From Flavobacteriaceae bacterium CRH (GTDB taxonomy: Bacteria; Bacteroidota; Bacteroidia; Flavobacteriales; Flavobacteriaceae), in assembly GCA_001507425.1 (NCBI GenBank), contig LMAJ01000002.1, positions 170,295-234,294 on the forward strand: 64,000 bases of DNA, in the 5' to 3' direction. A model generated the notes under the pieces. That model saw only the letters and a program-made list of their open reading frames with translations, did not search any database and was not told the origin of the DNA. The first letter of the stretch is position 1; each line of letters opens with the position of its first letter. The position numbers and the translations under genes are program-made. Below, one piece after another: positions 45,171-53,461 of this stretch.

Positions 45171-46613
45171 TTAATATTGTTTGCTGAAATTAGCAAAACC
45201 TTTTTCTATCCCGTTTTCTTCAATTTCATTTAAAGCTACTACTAAAGCTTCAGATAAACCTTCTACTTTAGTTAAATCTTCTCCCCAAAATTCAGTGTTG
45301 GCTAGTATATTGGCTACAACTAAATCTGCAGATCCTAATTGCCAGGCGTTTTTAAATGCTTCAACTATCTCTGGAGAATCTTTTACAGGCAACGCTTCGT
45401 TATTCCATGTTCCTTTATAAAATTGAATTAAACTTGCTAATGAAAAAGTCAAATTAACTGGCAATTTTTTCTTTGTATTATAATATCCTAATAAACTAGG
45501 TAAAACTCTTACTTTGAATTTTGAGATAGAATTTAATGCAATATCAGCAAGTGCATGTTTGATAAATGGATTTTTAAATCGGTCCATTACCTCTTCAGCA
45601 TAGGCCGTAATTTCATTTTTGTCCATATCAAGCGTTTCACTAATTTCACTAATAACGCTGTTTACAAATTTTCCGGTAAAATCTCCGTCAACAGTTTCCA
45701 TTACTAATTTGTTACCATACAAAAGAGAAAAAGGAACCATTGCCGTGTGTGCACCGTTTAAAATACGAACTTTAATCATTTTAAAAGGACGTATATCATC
45801 AACGATTTTTACATTCAAATCTGTTTTATGAAAAGGTAATTTTGCTTTTAAGGCATCACCACCTTCAATAGCCCAAAGAAAGAACGGTTCTGCAGCAACA
45901 ATTAAATTGTCCTGATAATCTAATTTATTATTGTATTCTTCAATTTCAGCTCTTGGATATCCAGGAACAATTCTGTCAACCAAAGTACTGTGATATGTAC
46001 AAGCATCTGATACCCAGGTTTTAAACACATCCTCTAATTTCCATGTATCGCAATATTGTAAAATATATTTTTTCAGCGTCTCTGAGTTGTAATCAATCAA
46101 TTCACAAGGAATGATTGTTACTGCCTTCGAAGCATCTCCTTTAAAATGTTTGAATCTTTCATATAATAAAACCGTCAACTTAGCAGGAAATGAAACTGGA
46201 GGCTGCATATCCGGAGTATCACTTTCAATGAACTCAATTCCAGCTTCAGTCGTATTTGAAACAATAAACTGAAGTTCTTCTTCTTTGGCTAAAGCTAAAT
46301 ACGCTGCAAATTCAGTATATGGATTTATAGCTTTCACAATATTAGTAATTAACTCAATATCTTGTATCTTTTCTCCTTTTTTAATTCCGTTCATAAACAA
46401 GGTATAAAGACCGTCCTGCTCATTAATCAGGTGCACCATACCGTCTTTCAAAGGTTGAACCATTGCGATACCGGCATTAAAATCAACTTCTTTATTTAGT
46501 TTGTGAAAAGCATAATCAACAAAAGCTCTTAAAAAGTTACCTTCTCCAAACTGAACTACCTTAATTGGCTGTAACTTTTCTAATCCTGTATTTATTCTAT
46601 TTAATTTTTTCAT
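45171..46613 (-). CDS. uxaB: Tagaturonate reductase (altronate oxidoreductase)
   Basis: I chose the ATG at 46613 (480 residues, matching UxaB). The longer in-frame start at 46757 adds 48 residues of leader-like sequence. It has the mannitol dehydrogenase-like fold: N-terminal VVQFGEGNFLRAFVDYAFHK, SNTTEAGIEF, CELIDYNSETLKKYILQYCD, and ILNGAHTAMVPFSLLYGNK in the active site. It reduces tagaturonate to altronate with NADH. It lies 86 nt upstream of uxaA; the 221-nt gap to eda contains a 13-bp inverted repeat. Confidence 0.93.
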   Translation of the reverse strand: MKKLNRINTGLEKLQPIKVVQFGEGNFLRAFVDYAFHKLNKEVDFNAGIAMVQPLKDGMVHLINEQDGLYTLFMNGIKKGEKIQDIELITNIVKAINPYTEFAAYLALAKEEELQFIVSNTTEAGIEFIESDTPDMQPPVSFPAKLTVLLYERFKHFKGDASKAVTIIPCELIDYNSETLKKYILQYCDTWKLEDVFKTWVSDACTYHSTLVDRIVPGYPRAEIEEYNNKLDYQDNLIVAAEPFFLWAIEGGDALKAKLPFHKTDLNVKIVDDIRPFKMIKVRILNGAHTAMVPFSLLYGNKLVMETVDGDFTGKFVNSVISEISETLDMDKNEITAYAEEVMDRFKNPFIKHALADIALNSISKFKVRVLPSLLGYYNTKKKLPVNLTFSLASLIQFYKGTWNNEALPVKDSPEIVEAFKNAWQLGSADLVVANILANTEFWGEDLTKVEGLSEALVVALNEIEENGIEKGFANFSKQY

Positions 46614-46694
46614 TTTAAAATTCATTAAAGTGTTATAAATAATCACATTAAATACCTTATTGCTATTATTGAAGCCTTTTCTAAATGTAAAAGA

Positions 46695-46767
46695 AACATT
46701 ACACTTGTAAGAGTAAAATAAAACTTGTTGTGAGGAGTGACAAACTTTATTTAGCAAGCGTAATGTT
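46695..46767. repeat. Inverted repeat in the eda-uxaB gap
   Basis: AACATTACACTTG (46695-46707) and CAAGCGTAATGTT (46755-46767) are complementary except at one position. They may stabilise or process the operon mRNA. Confidence 0.6.
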
Positions 46768-46834
46768 CAATTACAAAACGTTAAAAAAACTAAAAAAAAA
46801 CTGCATTCAAATAAGGAATCGGTATGATTACTCC

Positions 46835-47506
46835 CTATTTATTTTTAATATTTTTGATGATCTCAAGAACCTGACTCACTTTTGTTTTCAGTCCTTCATA
46901 ATCATTATTGTCTAATATGTCTTTCGAAATTAATTGCGATCCTAATCCCACGCAAATTGCTCCTGCGTTTAACCAGGAAGACAGGCTTTCAACTGTTGGA
47001 TAAACTCCTCCGGTTGGCATAATGCTTGTCCACGGACATGGTCCTTTTATGGCTTTTACAAATTCAGGTCCGTAAATATCCGCAGGGAATAATTTCACGA
47101 TTTCGCAACCTAATTCTTCTGCTCTTGCAATCTCGGTAAGCGTTCCGCAGCCCGGTGACCACAATACTTTACGACGGTTACATGCAATTGCAATATCTTC
47201 TCTAAAAACCGGCGTTACAATAAAATTAGCGCCCAAACTCATGTATAATGAAGCCGCTGCAGCGTCTGTAACAGAACCAACCCCCAGAATCATTCCCGGT
47301 AATTCTGCCAATGCATATTTGTTTAAAGCTCCAAATACTTCATGCGCAAAATCACCTCTGCTGGTAAATTCCATTAATCGGGAACCACCGTCATAACAGG
47401 CTTTTAGTACTTTTTTGCTAATCTCAATATCCGAATGAAAAAAGAGCGGAACCATGCCGTTATCTTTCATTTGCTGAGCTACTTCAATTCTTGAATATCT
47501 TGCCAT
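46835..47506 (-). CDS. eda: 2-keto-3-deoxy-6-phosphogluconate aldolase
   Basis: The protein has 223 residues with a TIM-barrel KDPG aldolase pattern. The catalytic Lys138 is in EIVKLFPADIYGP, and the general base Glu46 in LMEFTSRGD; GVGSVTDAAAASLYMSLGAN and SIMPTGGVYPT are family signatures. It splits KDPG into pyruvate and glyceraldehyde 3-phosphate, the last step of uronate breakdown. It starts 8 nt after kdgK. Confidence 0.95.
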   Translation of the reverse strand: MARYSRIEVAQQMKDNGMVPLFFHSDIEISKKVLKACYDGGSRLMEFTSRGDFAHEVFGALNKYALAELPGMILGVGSVTDAAAASLYMSLGANFIVTPVFREDIAIACNRRKVLWSPGCGTLTEIARAEELGCEIVKLFPADIYGPEFVKAIKGPCPWTSIMPTGGVYPTVESLSSWLNAGAICVGLGSQLISKDILDNNDYEGLKTKVSQVLEIIKNIKNK

Positions 47507-47514
47507 TTTATTAA

Positions 47515-48537
47515 TTATCTTGAAACTAATCCGGCCGAATCACCGTCTAGCATATTTTCAACTTCTTTTAAAGTCACCAAATTATAATCGCCTGCAATCG
47601 TATGTTTTAAGCAACAAGCCGCAACTGCAAAATCTAATGCTTTTTGATTGTTATTTTGATATTCCAGCAATCCGTAAATTAATCCTCCCATAAAAGCGTC
47701 GCCACTTCCTACTCGGTCTACCACTGGTGTAACTTCTTTTACGGCTGCGTGATAAATTGATTTTCCGTCGAATAAAACACCGCCAATTCTTTGGTGAGAA
47801 GCACTTACAGAATAACGAAGTGTTGTCGCAACGGTTTTCAAATTCGGAATCAAATCGAATAATTTCGTGTATAAAACAGGAAGTGATTTTTCGTCCTGAT
47901 AGTTCGGGTTTACTTTCGGAATTCCGAGCATAAAATACGCTGTATCAATATCTCCCAAAATAACATTGCTGTATTTTAGCATTTCCGGCATAACCTCGCT
48001 TGGCGTTTTGCCATATTGCCAAAGTTTTGATCTATAATTTAAATCACATGAAATGTTAATTCCGAGTTTATGAGCTACTTTAATCGCATCTAAACAAGCT
48101 TCGGCAGCACTTTCAGAAATTGCCGGAGTAATTCCGCTCCAGTGAAACCATTCTGCACCTTCCAAAACTTTTTCCCAGTCAACCTGCCCTTTTTCTATAG
48201 TTGACATTGCGCTATGAGCACGGTCGTAAACTACATTGCTTCCGCGGGTTCCAGCTCCGGTTTCTAAAAAATAGATCCCTAAACGCTCTCCGCCGTAAAG
48301 AATGTTTTTAGACTCGACATTCATTTTTCTGATTTCTTTTAATGCAGAAAAACCAATTTCATTTTCAGGTAATCTGGTAACAAATTCAGCATTCACACCA
48401 TAATTTGCTAATGAAACACATACGTTAAATTCTCCACCTCCATACGTAGCACCAAATGCCATAGATTGCGAAAAACGCAAATGTCTTTCTGTCGATAAAC
48501 GCAGCATAATTTCTCCAAATGCAACTACTCTACTCAT
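47515..48537 (-). CDS. kdgK: 2-keto-3-deoxygluconate kinase (PfkB family)
   Basis: The protein has 340 residues. It has an N-terminal PfkB segment (VAFGEIMLRLSTERHLRFSQ, ATYGGGEFNVCVSLANYGVN) and the C-terminal signature DRVGSGDAFMGGLIYGLL with the catalytic Asp. WFHWSGITPAISESAAEACL is typical of bacterial KdgK. It phosphorylates KDG to KDPG with ATP. It is 8 nt upstream of eda. The 212-nt gap to uxaC carries repeats, and an internal promoter there cannot be excluded. Confidence 0.93.
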   Translation of the reverse strand: MSRVVAFGEIMLRLSTERHLRFSQSMAFGATYGGGEFNVCVSLANYGVNAEFVTRLPENEIGFSALKEIRKMNVESKNILYGGERLGIYFLETGAGTRGSNVVYDRAHSAMSTIEKGQVDWEKVLEGAEWFHWSGITPAISESAAEACLDAIKVAHKLGINISCDLNYRSKLWQYGKTPSEVMPEMLKYSNVILGDIDTAYFMLGIPKVNPNYQDEKSLPVLYTKLFDLIPNLKTVATTLRYSVSASHQRIGGVLFDGKSIYHAAVKEVTPVVDRVGSGDAFMGGLIYGLLEYQNNNQKALDFAVAACCLKHTIAGDYNLVTLKEVENMLDGDSAGLVSR

Positions 48538-48570
48538 ATTATTTTATTGTATTTACTAGTAAAATTTTCT

Positions 48571-48747
48571 TTTTTACCATTAAGAGTCTTTTTTTACCAT
48601 TAAGAGATTAAGAAAAATTAAGCTTTATGGAATATTTTTTTTTGCCACAGATTTTAATGATTAAAAAAGATTTCAATTTACTCTTAATAAAACATAATGT
48701 CTTAATGATGAAAATCTTTCCTCTTTATTCTTTACTCTGTACTCTTA
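48571..48747. repeat. Repeat cluster between uxaC and kdgK
   Basis: TTTTTACCATTAAGAG occurs at 48571-48586 and 48591-48606. GCCACAGATTTTAATGATTA lies near 48652, and a decayed CTCTTTA array (four units, 48721-48747) ends 2 nt before the uxaC stop. No gene is seen. Confidence 0.7.
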
Positions 48748-48749
48748 AC

Positions 48750-50156
48750 CTAAAATTTAAAATATTCTTTAGCGTTGTTGTATGAAATATCCGCAACCAG
48801 TTTTCCAATCCATTCCATATCAGCAGGAAGTTCGCCGCGTTTGATTTCGTCTCCTAAAAGATTACATAAAATACGTCTGAAATATTCGTGTCTTGGGAAC
48901 GATAAAAAGCTTCTTGAATCCGTCAGCATTCCAACAAAACAGCTAATTAATCCCATGTTTGAAAGGGCGTTTAATTGTTTTGTCATTCCGTCTTTCTGAT
49001 CTAAAAACCACCATCCTGAACCAAATTGTACTTTTCCTCTAACGCTTCCGTCGTTAAAATTTCCAATCATCGTAGCCATAACTTCGTTATCAGCCGGATT
49101 CAGGTTATAAATAATTGTTTTTGTCAATTTATCTTTACTGTCTAATGCATTTAAGAAAGAAGATAATTTTTGTGCCTGTGGATAATCTCCAATAGAATCC
49201 CAACCCGTATCCGGGCCTAAAATTCGGTGCATACGCGCATTATTGTTTCTTAAAGCGCCTAAGTGAAATTGTTGTACCCAACCAAACTCATGATACGTTT
49301 CTGAAAGGAATAATAAAATTGCACTTTGAAATTTCAATCCTTCTTCCGGCGTTATCGTTTGATTTTCTCTTTTCTTTTTGAAAATTGCATTTACTTCGCT
49401 TTCGGTAAAGTTTTCAAAGTAAATCTGATCTAAACCGTGATCACTTAATTTACAACCGTTTGCAGCAAAAAATTCAATTCTTTTTCTCAATGCCGTTTGT
49501 AAGTCAGCATAAGTATTAATCGCAACTCCGGACACATCCCCCAACGTGTCCAGATATGCGTTATAGCCATCATTAGAAATAAGGATCGCTTTATCGGGTC
49601 TGAATGCCGTACTCATTTTAGTTCCAATTGGATTTTGAGTAAGTTTCTGATGAAACTCCAAACTATCAATCGGGTCTTCAGTTGTACAAACTAATTCAGC
49701 GTTTACTTTTTTAAGCAGGTTTTGTGTGCTGTAAGCCTGAGAATTTATTTTTTCAGAGGTTTCGATATAGATTTTCTCTGCTGATTTTTCATTTAGTAAA
49801 TCATAAATATCAAAATAACGAGCCAATTCTAAATGTGTCCAGTGGTACAAAGGATTACGCATCGTGTACGGAACCGTTTTTCCCCATTGTAAGAACTTAT
49901 CTTTATCAGATCCATTTCCTGTTACAAATTGCTCATTTACACCCAACGTACGCATCGCACGCCATTTGTAGTGGTCACCGTTTATCCAAACCTGTGTTAT
50001 GTTGTCAAAAATTTTATCTTCGGCAATAAACTGAGGATTCAAATGATTGTGATAATCAATAATAGGCTGATTTTTTGAGTAATTGTGGTATAACTCTTCA
50101 GCAAATTTATTTTCAAGTAAAAAATTGTCGTTTATGAAAGTCTGATTTGAGCTCAT
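48750..50156 (-). CDS. uxaC: Uronate isomerase
   Basis: The protein has 468 residues, the usual UxaC length (about 470), with an amidohydrolase-like TIM barrel. IIDYHNHLNPQFIAEDKIFD holds the metal-binding His pair; GCKLSDHGLDQIYFENF, WVQQFHLGALRNNNARMH and MLTDSRSFLSFPRHEYFRRI are strong family blocks. It converts D-galacturonate to tagaturonate and glucuronate to fructuronate. Substrate comes from GH28 products imported by SusCD and the MFS carriers. It follows kduD by 24 nt. Confidence 0.96.
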   Translation of the reverse strand: MSSNQTFINDNFLLENKFAEELYHNYSKNQPIIDYHNHLNPQFIAEDKIFDNITQVWINGDHYKWRAMRTLGVNEQFVTGNGSDKDKFLQWGKTVPYTMRNPLYHWTHLELARYFDIYDLLNEKSAEKIYIETSEKINSQAYSTQNLLKKVNAELVCTTEDPIDSLEFHQKLTQNPIGTKMSTAFRPDKAILISNDGYNAYLDTLGDVSGVAINTYADLQTALRKRIEFFAANGCKLSDHGLDQIYFENFTESEVNAIFKKKRENQTITPEEGLKFQSAILLFLSETYHEFGWVQQFHLGALRNNNARMHRILGPDTGWDSIGDYPQAQKLSSFLNALDSKDKLTKTIIYNLNPADNEVMATMIGNFNDGSVRGKVQFGSGWWFLDQKDGMTKQLNALSNMGLISCFVGMLTDSRSFLSFPRHEYFRRILCNLLGDEIKRGELPADMEWIGKLVADISYNNAKEYFKF

Positions 50157-50180
50157 GTCTTTTAAAATATAATTGGATAA

Positions 50181-50972
50181 TTATTCTTCGTTTGATGGTT
50201 TACCAATGGTGGCTAAAATTCCGCCATCAACAAATAAAATATGACCGTTAACAAAATCACTTGCTTTAGAAGAAAGGAATATTGCTGCTCCGGCTAAATC
50301 GCTAGGATCTCCCCATTTTGCTGCAGGCGTTCTGCTAATGATAAAATCATTAAACGGATGTCCGTCAACTCTAATAGGTTTTGTTTGTTCTGTAGCAAAA
50401 TATCCAGGACCAATTCCGTTGATTTGAACGTTGTATTTTGCCCATTCTGTTGCCATATTTTTAGTCAGCATTTTCAAACCGCCTTTTGCAGCAGCATAAG
50501 CACCAACTGTATTACGGCCTAATTCGCTCATCATCGAACAAATGTTGATGATTTTTCCCTGTCTTCTTTCGATCATTCCTCTGGCAACGTGCTTAGAAAC
50601 AATGAAAGGAGAAACCAAATCAATATCGATAACTTCTTTAAAATCGGCAACTTCCATTTCGATTAACGGAATTCTTTTAATGATCCCCGCATTATTAATC
50701 AAGATAGAAATAGGTCCAACTTCGCTTTCAATTTTTTTAACTGCCGTTATAACTTCCTGCTCATCGGTTACATTAAATTTATAACCAACGGCATTAATTC
50801 CCTGGCTTTTAAGATCTGCTACCGCAACATCAATTTTTTGCTGAGAAGAGTTTCCGTTTACAACAATTGTTGCTCCGGCCTCGCCTAATCCTTTTGCCAT
50901 TGCCATTCCCAGTCCGTGTGTACTTCCTGTAATAAGGGCAATTTTTCCTTTTATATCAAATAAGTCTGTCAT
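50181..50972 (-). CDS. kduD: 2-deoxy-D-gluconate 3-dehydrogenase / DKII reductase
   Basis: The protein has 263 residues and is a short-chain dehydrogenase. The cofactor motif is ITGSTHGLGMAMAKGLGEAG, with NNAG (INNAGIIKR) and the catalytic YxxxK in GAYAAAKGGLKML. The C-terminal FVNGHILFVDGGILATIG is typical of KduD. It reduces 2,5-diketo-3-deoxygluconate to KDG with NAD(P)H. It begins 5 nt after kduI, so the two steps are translationally linked in one operon. Confidence 0.94.
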   Translation of the reverse strand: MTDLFDIKGKIALITGSTHGLGMAMAKGLGEAGATIVVNGNSSQQKIDVAVADLKSQGINAVGYKFNVTDEQEVITAVKKIESEVGPISILINNAGIIKRIPLIEMEVADFKEVIDIDLVSPFIVSKHVARGMIERRQGKIINICSMMSELGRNTVGAYAAAKGGLKMLTKNMATEWAKYNVQINGIGPGYFATEQTKPIRVDGHPFNDFIISRTPAAKWGDPSDLAGAAIFLSSKASDFVNGHILFVDGGILATIGKPSNEE

Positions 50973-50977
50973 GATTC

Positions 50978-51814
50978 TTATCTTAAATCTGTGATTTTAC
51001 AAACATCCATATCTCCGTAATCTAAATTCTCACCAGCCATTCCCCAGATAAAAGTATAATTACTGGTTCCTGAACCTGAGTGAATTGACCAGGGCGGAGA
51101 AATAACTGCCTGATGATTGTTCATCCAGATATGTCTTGTTTCCTGGGGCTGTCCCATAAAATGGCAAACGGCCTGATTTTCCGGAATATCCAAATAGAAA
51201 TAAACTTCCATTCTGCGATCGTGTACGTGCGCCGGCATGGTGTTCCAAACACTTCCCGGTTTTAATTCTGTCATTCCCATTTGCAATTGGCAAGTAGTCA
51301 CAATCCCGCCAATAATCATTTGGTTTACGGTACGGTGATTTGCCGTTTCCATTGTTCCTAATTGTAATTTATTGGCTTGTTCCAAACTTACTTTTACAGT
51401 TGGATATGTGGTGTGAGCCGGAGCTGAATTGATATAATATTTAGCCGGATTTGCGCTGTCATCACTTTTAAAAATCACTTCTTTATTTCCGCTTCCAATG
51501 TATAAAGCATCTTTAAAGCCTAATTCATAAGAGGTTCCTTCAACTATAACAGAACCGCTTCCTCCTACATTTATAATTCCCATTTCTCTTCTTTCCAGAA
51601 AATAGCTTGCTTTAAGCGGATCAATACTTTCCAGTGTTAACGGACTTACAGGAACTGCAGAACCTGCAATATATCGATCGTAATGAGAATAAGTCAATGA
51701 GATTTCATTCTCCTGCATTAAATCATCAATTAAGAATTCTTCTCTTAATTGTTGTGTGTCGTATTTTTTAACTGCTTCAGGGCTTGATGCGTATCTGGAA
51801 CTATATTTTGTCAT
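50978..51814 (-). CDS. kduI: 5-keto-4-deoxyuronate isomerase
   Basis: The protein has 278 residues, matching KduI. Family blocks include RYASSPEAVKKYDTQQLREE, ASYFLERREMGIINVGG and MPAHVHDRRMEVYFYLDIPE, which carries the metal-binding His and Glu residues. WSIHSGSGTSNYTFIWGMAG completes the cupin. It isomerises the keto-uronate released by GH105 or by spontaneous opening of unsaturated galacturonate. It is the first gene after a LacI-type operator 15 nt upstream of its ATG, so it starts the catabolic operon. Confidence 0.96.
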   Translation of the reverse strand: MTKYSSRYASSPEAVKKYDTQQLREEFLIDDLMQENEISLTYSHYDRYIAGSAVPVSPLTLESIDPLKASYFLERREMGIINVGGSGSVIVEGTSYELGFKDALYIGSGNKEVIFKSDDSANPAKYYINSAPAHTTYPTVKVSLEQANKLQLGTMETANHRTVNQMIIGGIVTTCQLQMGMTELKPGSVWNTMPAHVHDRRMEVYFYLDIPENQAVCHFMGQPQETRHIWMNNHQAVISPPWSIHSGSGTSNYTFIWGMAGENLDYGDMDVCKITDLR

Positions 51815-51828
51815 AATTTTTAATTTAA

Positions 51829-51850
51829 TGTAATCGATTGCACAAAATTA
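51829..51850 (-). promoter_or_regulatory. LacI-type operator and -7 box of the kduI operon
   Basis: TGTAATCGATTGCA (51829-51842) directly abuts the perfect -7 box TAATTTTG on the minus strand (51843-51850). The operator therefore covers the start point. No convincing -33 box is seen at the usual spacing. Confidence 0.82.
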
Positions 51851-51902
51851 TATTTTTATCTTCAAAAATCATAATACAAATAGAAATTTATTTGTGTTGA
51901 TT

Positions 51903-53219
51903 TTACACTTCTACTTTCTTCATTCTGGGAACTAAAATATGCATGATCAGCCAAGCCAATAAATACGAGGCTCCGCAAATACAAAACATAATGAAATATC
52001 CCGTTTCAATTTTTCCTATTTTAGTATAATAAACAAACATGTTTTTTTGAACTACTAAAGTTAACAAAATCCCTCCAAGCGCTCCGAACATTCCTCCTAT
52101 TCCTGTTACTGAAGCTGTTGCCTTTTTAGGAAACATATCTGATACTGTTGTAAAAATATTAGCGCTCCACGCCTGATGTGCAGAAACTGCGAGACCAATT
52201 ACCAAAATTGCAAACCAAATGTTTATCGCTCCCAAATATTGCGAAAACAAAACCGGTAAAACGGCAAAGGCATAAAGCAGCATACTTGTTTTTCTTGCTT
52301 TGTAAGCCGGCCAGTTTTTGTTGATTAATTTTAAGGGCAACCAGCCACCGCCAATACTTCCTATGCTTCCAATTACATAAACTAATGCACAAGGCCAGAT
52401 AATTTCTGTTGCTGAAAGTTTGTATTGTTTCATTAAGAAATCCGGCAGCCAGAACAAATAAAACCACCAAACTGGATCTGTCAATAATTTTCCGATGGCA
52501 AAGGCCCATGTTTGACGAAAACTAAGCAATTTTAACCATGAAACTTTTTCAGTATCCTCAACTTCAACCGTTTCTACTTTGTCTGAATTAATATATTTCA
52601 ATTCATCCTGAGACAATCGTTTTTGCTTTTCGGGTATTTCATAAAAAATAAACCATAAAACAAGCCAGACAAAACCAACAATCCCTGTTAAAATAAAAGC
52701 CCATTGCCAACCGTAGTTTTCTGCTATAAAAGGCACGGATAACGGAACAATGATTGCTCCGATATTACTTCCTGAATTAAAAATTCCGGTTGCTAAAGCT
52801 CTTTCTTTTTGCGGAAACCATTCGGCTGTTGCTTTTATGGCTGCGGGAAAATTTCCGGCTTCTGTAATTCCTAAAAATACACGAGCAATTAAAAAACCTC
52901 CTGTTCCTGTTGCGAATGCATGACCAATTGCGGCCAAACTCCACAATCCTGTGGCAATGGCATAACCAATTTTTGTCCCTAATTTATCTATGATTCCGCC
53001 TGCAACAAACATTCCCATTGCATAGGCAATTTTAAATGCCAATTCAATATTCGAATAATCGATAACTTCCTGTTCCGGTGTCCAGTGAAAAGCTTCTGCT
53101 AAAAAAGGTCGTAGGTAACTAATTACATTTCGATCTAAATAATTGACTGTTGTAGCAAAAAATACTAATCCACATATGGTCCAGCGATATCTTCCTATTG
53201 CTGCGTTGGTTTGGTTCAT
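51903..53219 (-). CDS. MFS hexuronate transporter, proximal copy
   Basis: The protein has 438 residues with 12 predicted membrane segments. It is of the anion:cation symporter (ExuT-like) branch of MFS: RYRWTICGLVFFATTVNYLD, LGITEAGNFPAAIKATAEWF, GIFNSGSNIGAIIVPLSVPF and QAWSANIFTTVSDMFPKKAT. It should bring galacturonate or related uronates across the inner membrane by proton symport. It lies downstream of its 481-residue paralogue (243-nt gap with an inverted repeat) and directly upstream of kduI on the same strand. Confidence 0.9.
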   Translation of the reverse strand: MNQTNAAIGRYRWTICGLVFFATTVNYLDRNVISYLRPFLAEAFHWTPEQEVIDYSNIELAFKIAYAMGMFVAGGIIDKLGTKIGYAIATGLWSLAAIGHAFATGTGGFLIARVFLGITEAGNFPAAIKATAEWFPQKERALATGIFNSGSNIGAIIVPLSVPFIAENYGWQWAFILTGIVGFVWLVLWFIFYEIPEKQKRLSQDELKYINSDKVETVEVEDTEKVSWLKLLSFRQTWAFAIGKLLTDPVWWFYLFWLPDFLMKQYKLSATEIIWPCALVYVIGSIGSIGGGWLPLKLINKNWPAYKARKTSMLLYAFAVLPVLFSQYLGAINIWFAILVIGLAVSAHQAWSANIFTTVSDMFPKKATASVTGIGGMFGALGGILLTLVVQKNMFVYYTKIGKIETGYFIMFCICGASYLLAWLIMHILVPRMKKVEV

Positions 53220-53284
53220 AGTTTTAGGTTTGGTTGGTTAGTTAGTATTTACATCATATTTACCCCATTGGGTGTAATTTTTTC

Positions 53285-53418
53285 AACACATAGAAACATA
53301 GAATTATTGAACTCAAAAGGACGTTTCACTTACATTAACAAACATAGCTATGTGTTAGAAACGAGTTTCTTTTTAGTTTACTTTTTACAAAATCATAAAA
53401 TCTATGTTTCTATGTGTT
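53285..53418. repeat. 18-bp perfect inverted repeat between the two transporters
   Basis: AACACATAGAAACATAGA (53285-53302) and its exact complement (53401-53418) flank 98 nt. A shorter palindromic word, ACATAGCTATGTGTT, lies inside (about 53342). Confidence 0.9.
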
Positions 53419-53461
53419 TAATTATTATTTTTTGAATTATTTCCAACAGGTTTTTTATCTA

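Noticed and set aside
45171..46757. Long start for tagaturonate reductase at 46757
   Set aside because: The 48-residue extension is unlike UxaB and includes a noncoding inverted repeat; 46613 matches the family start.
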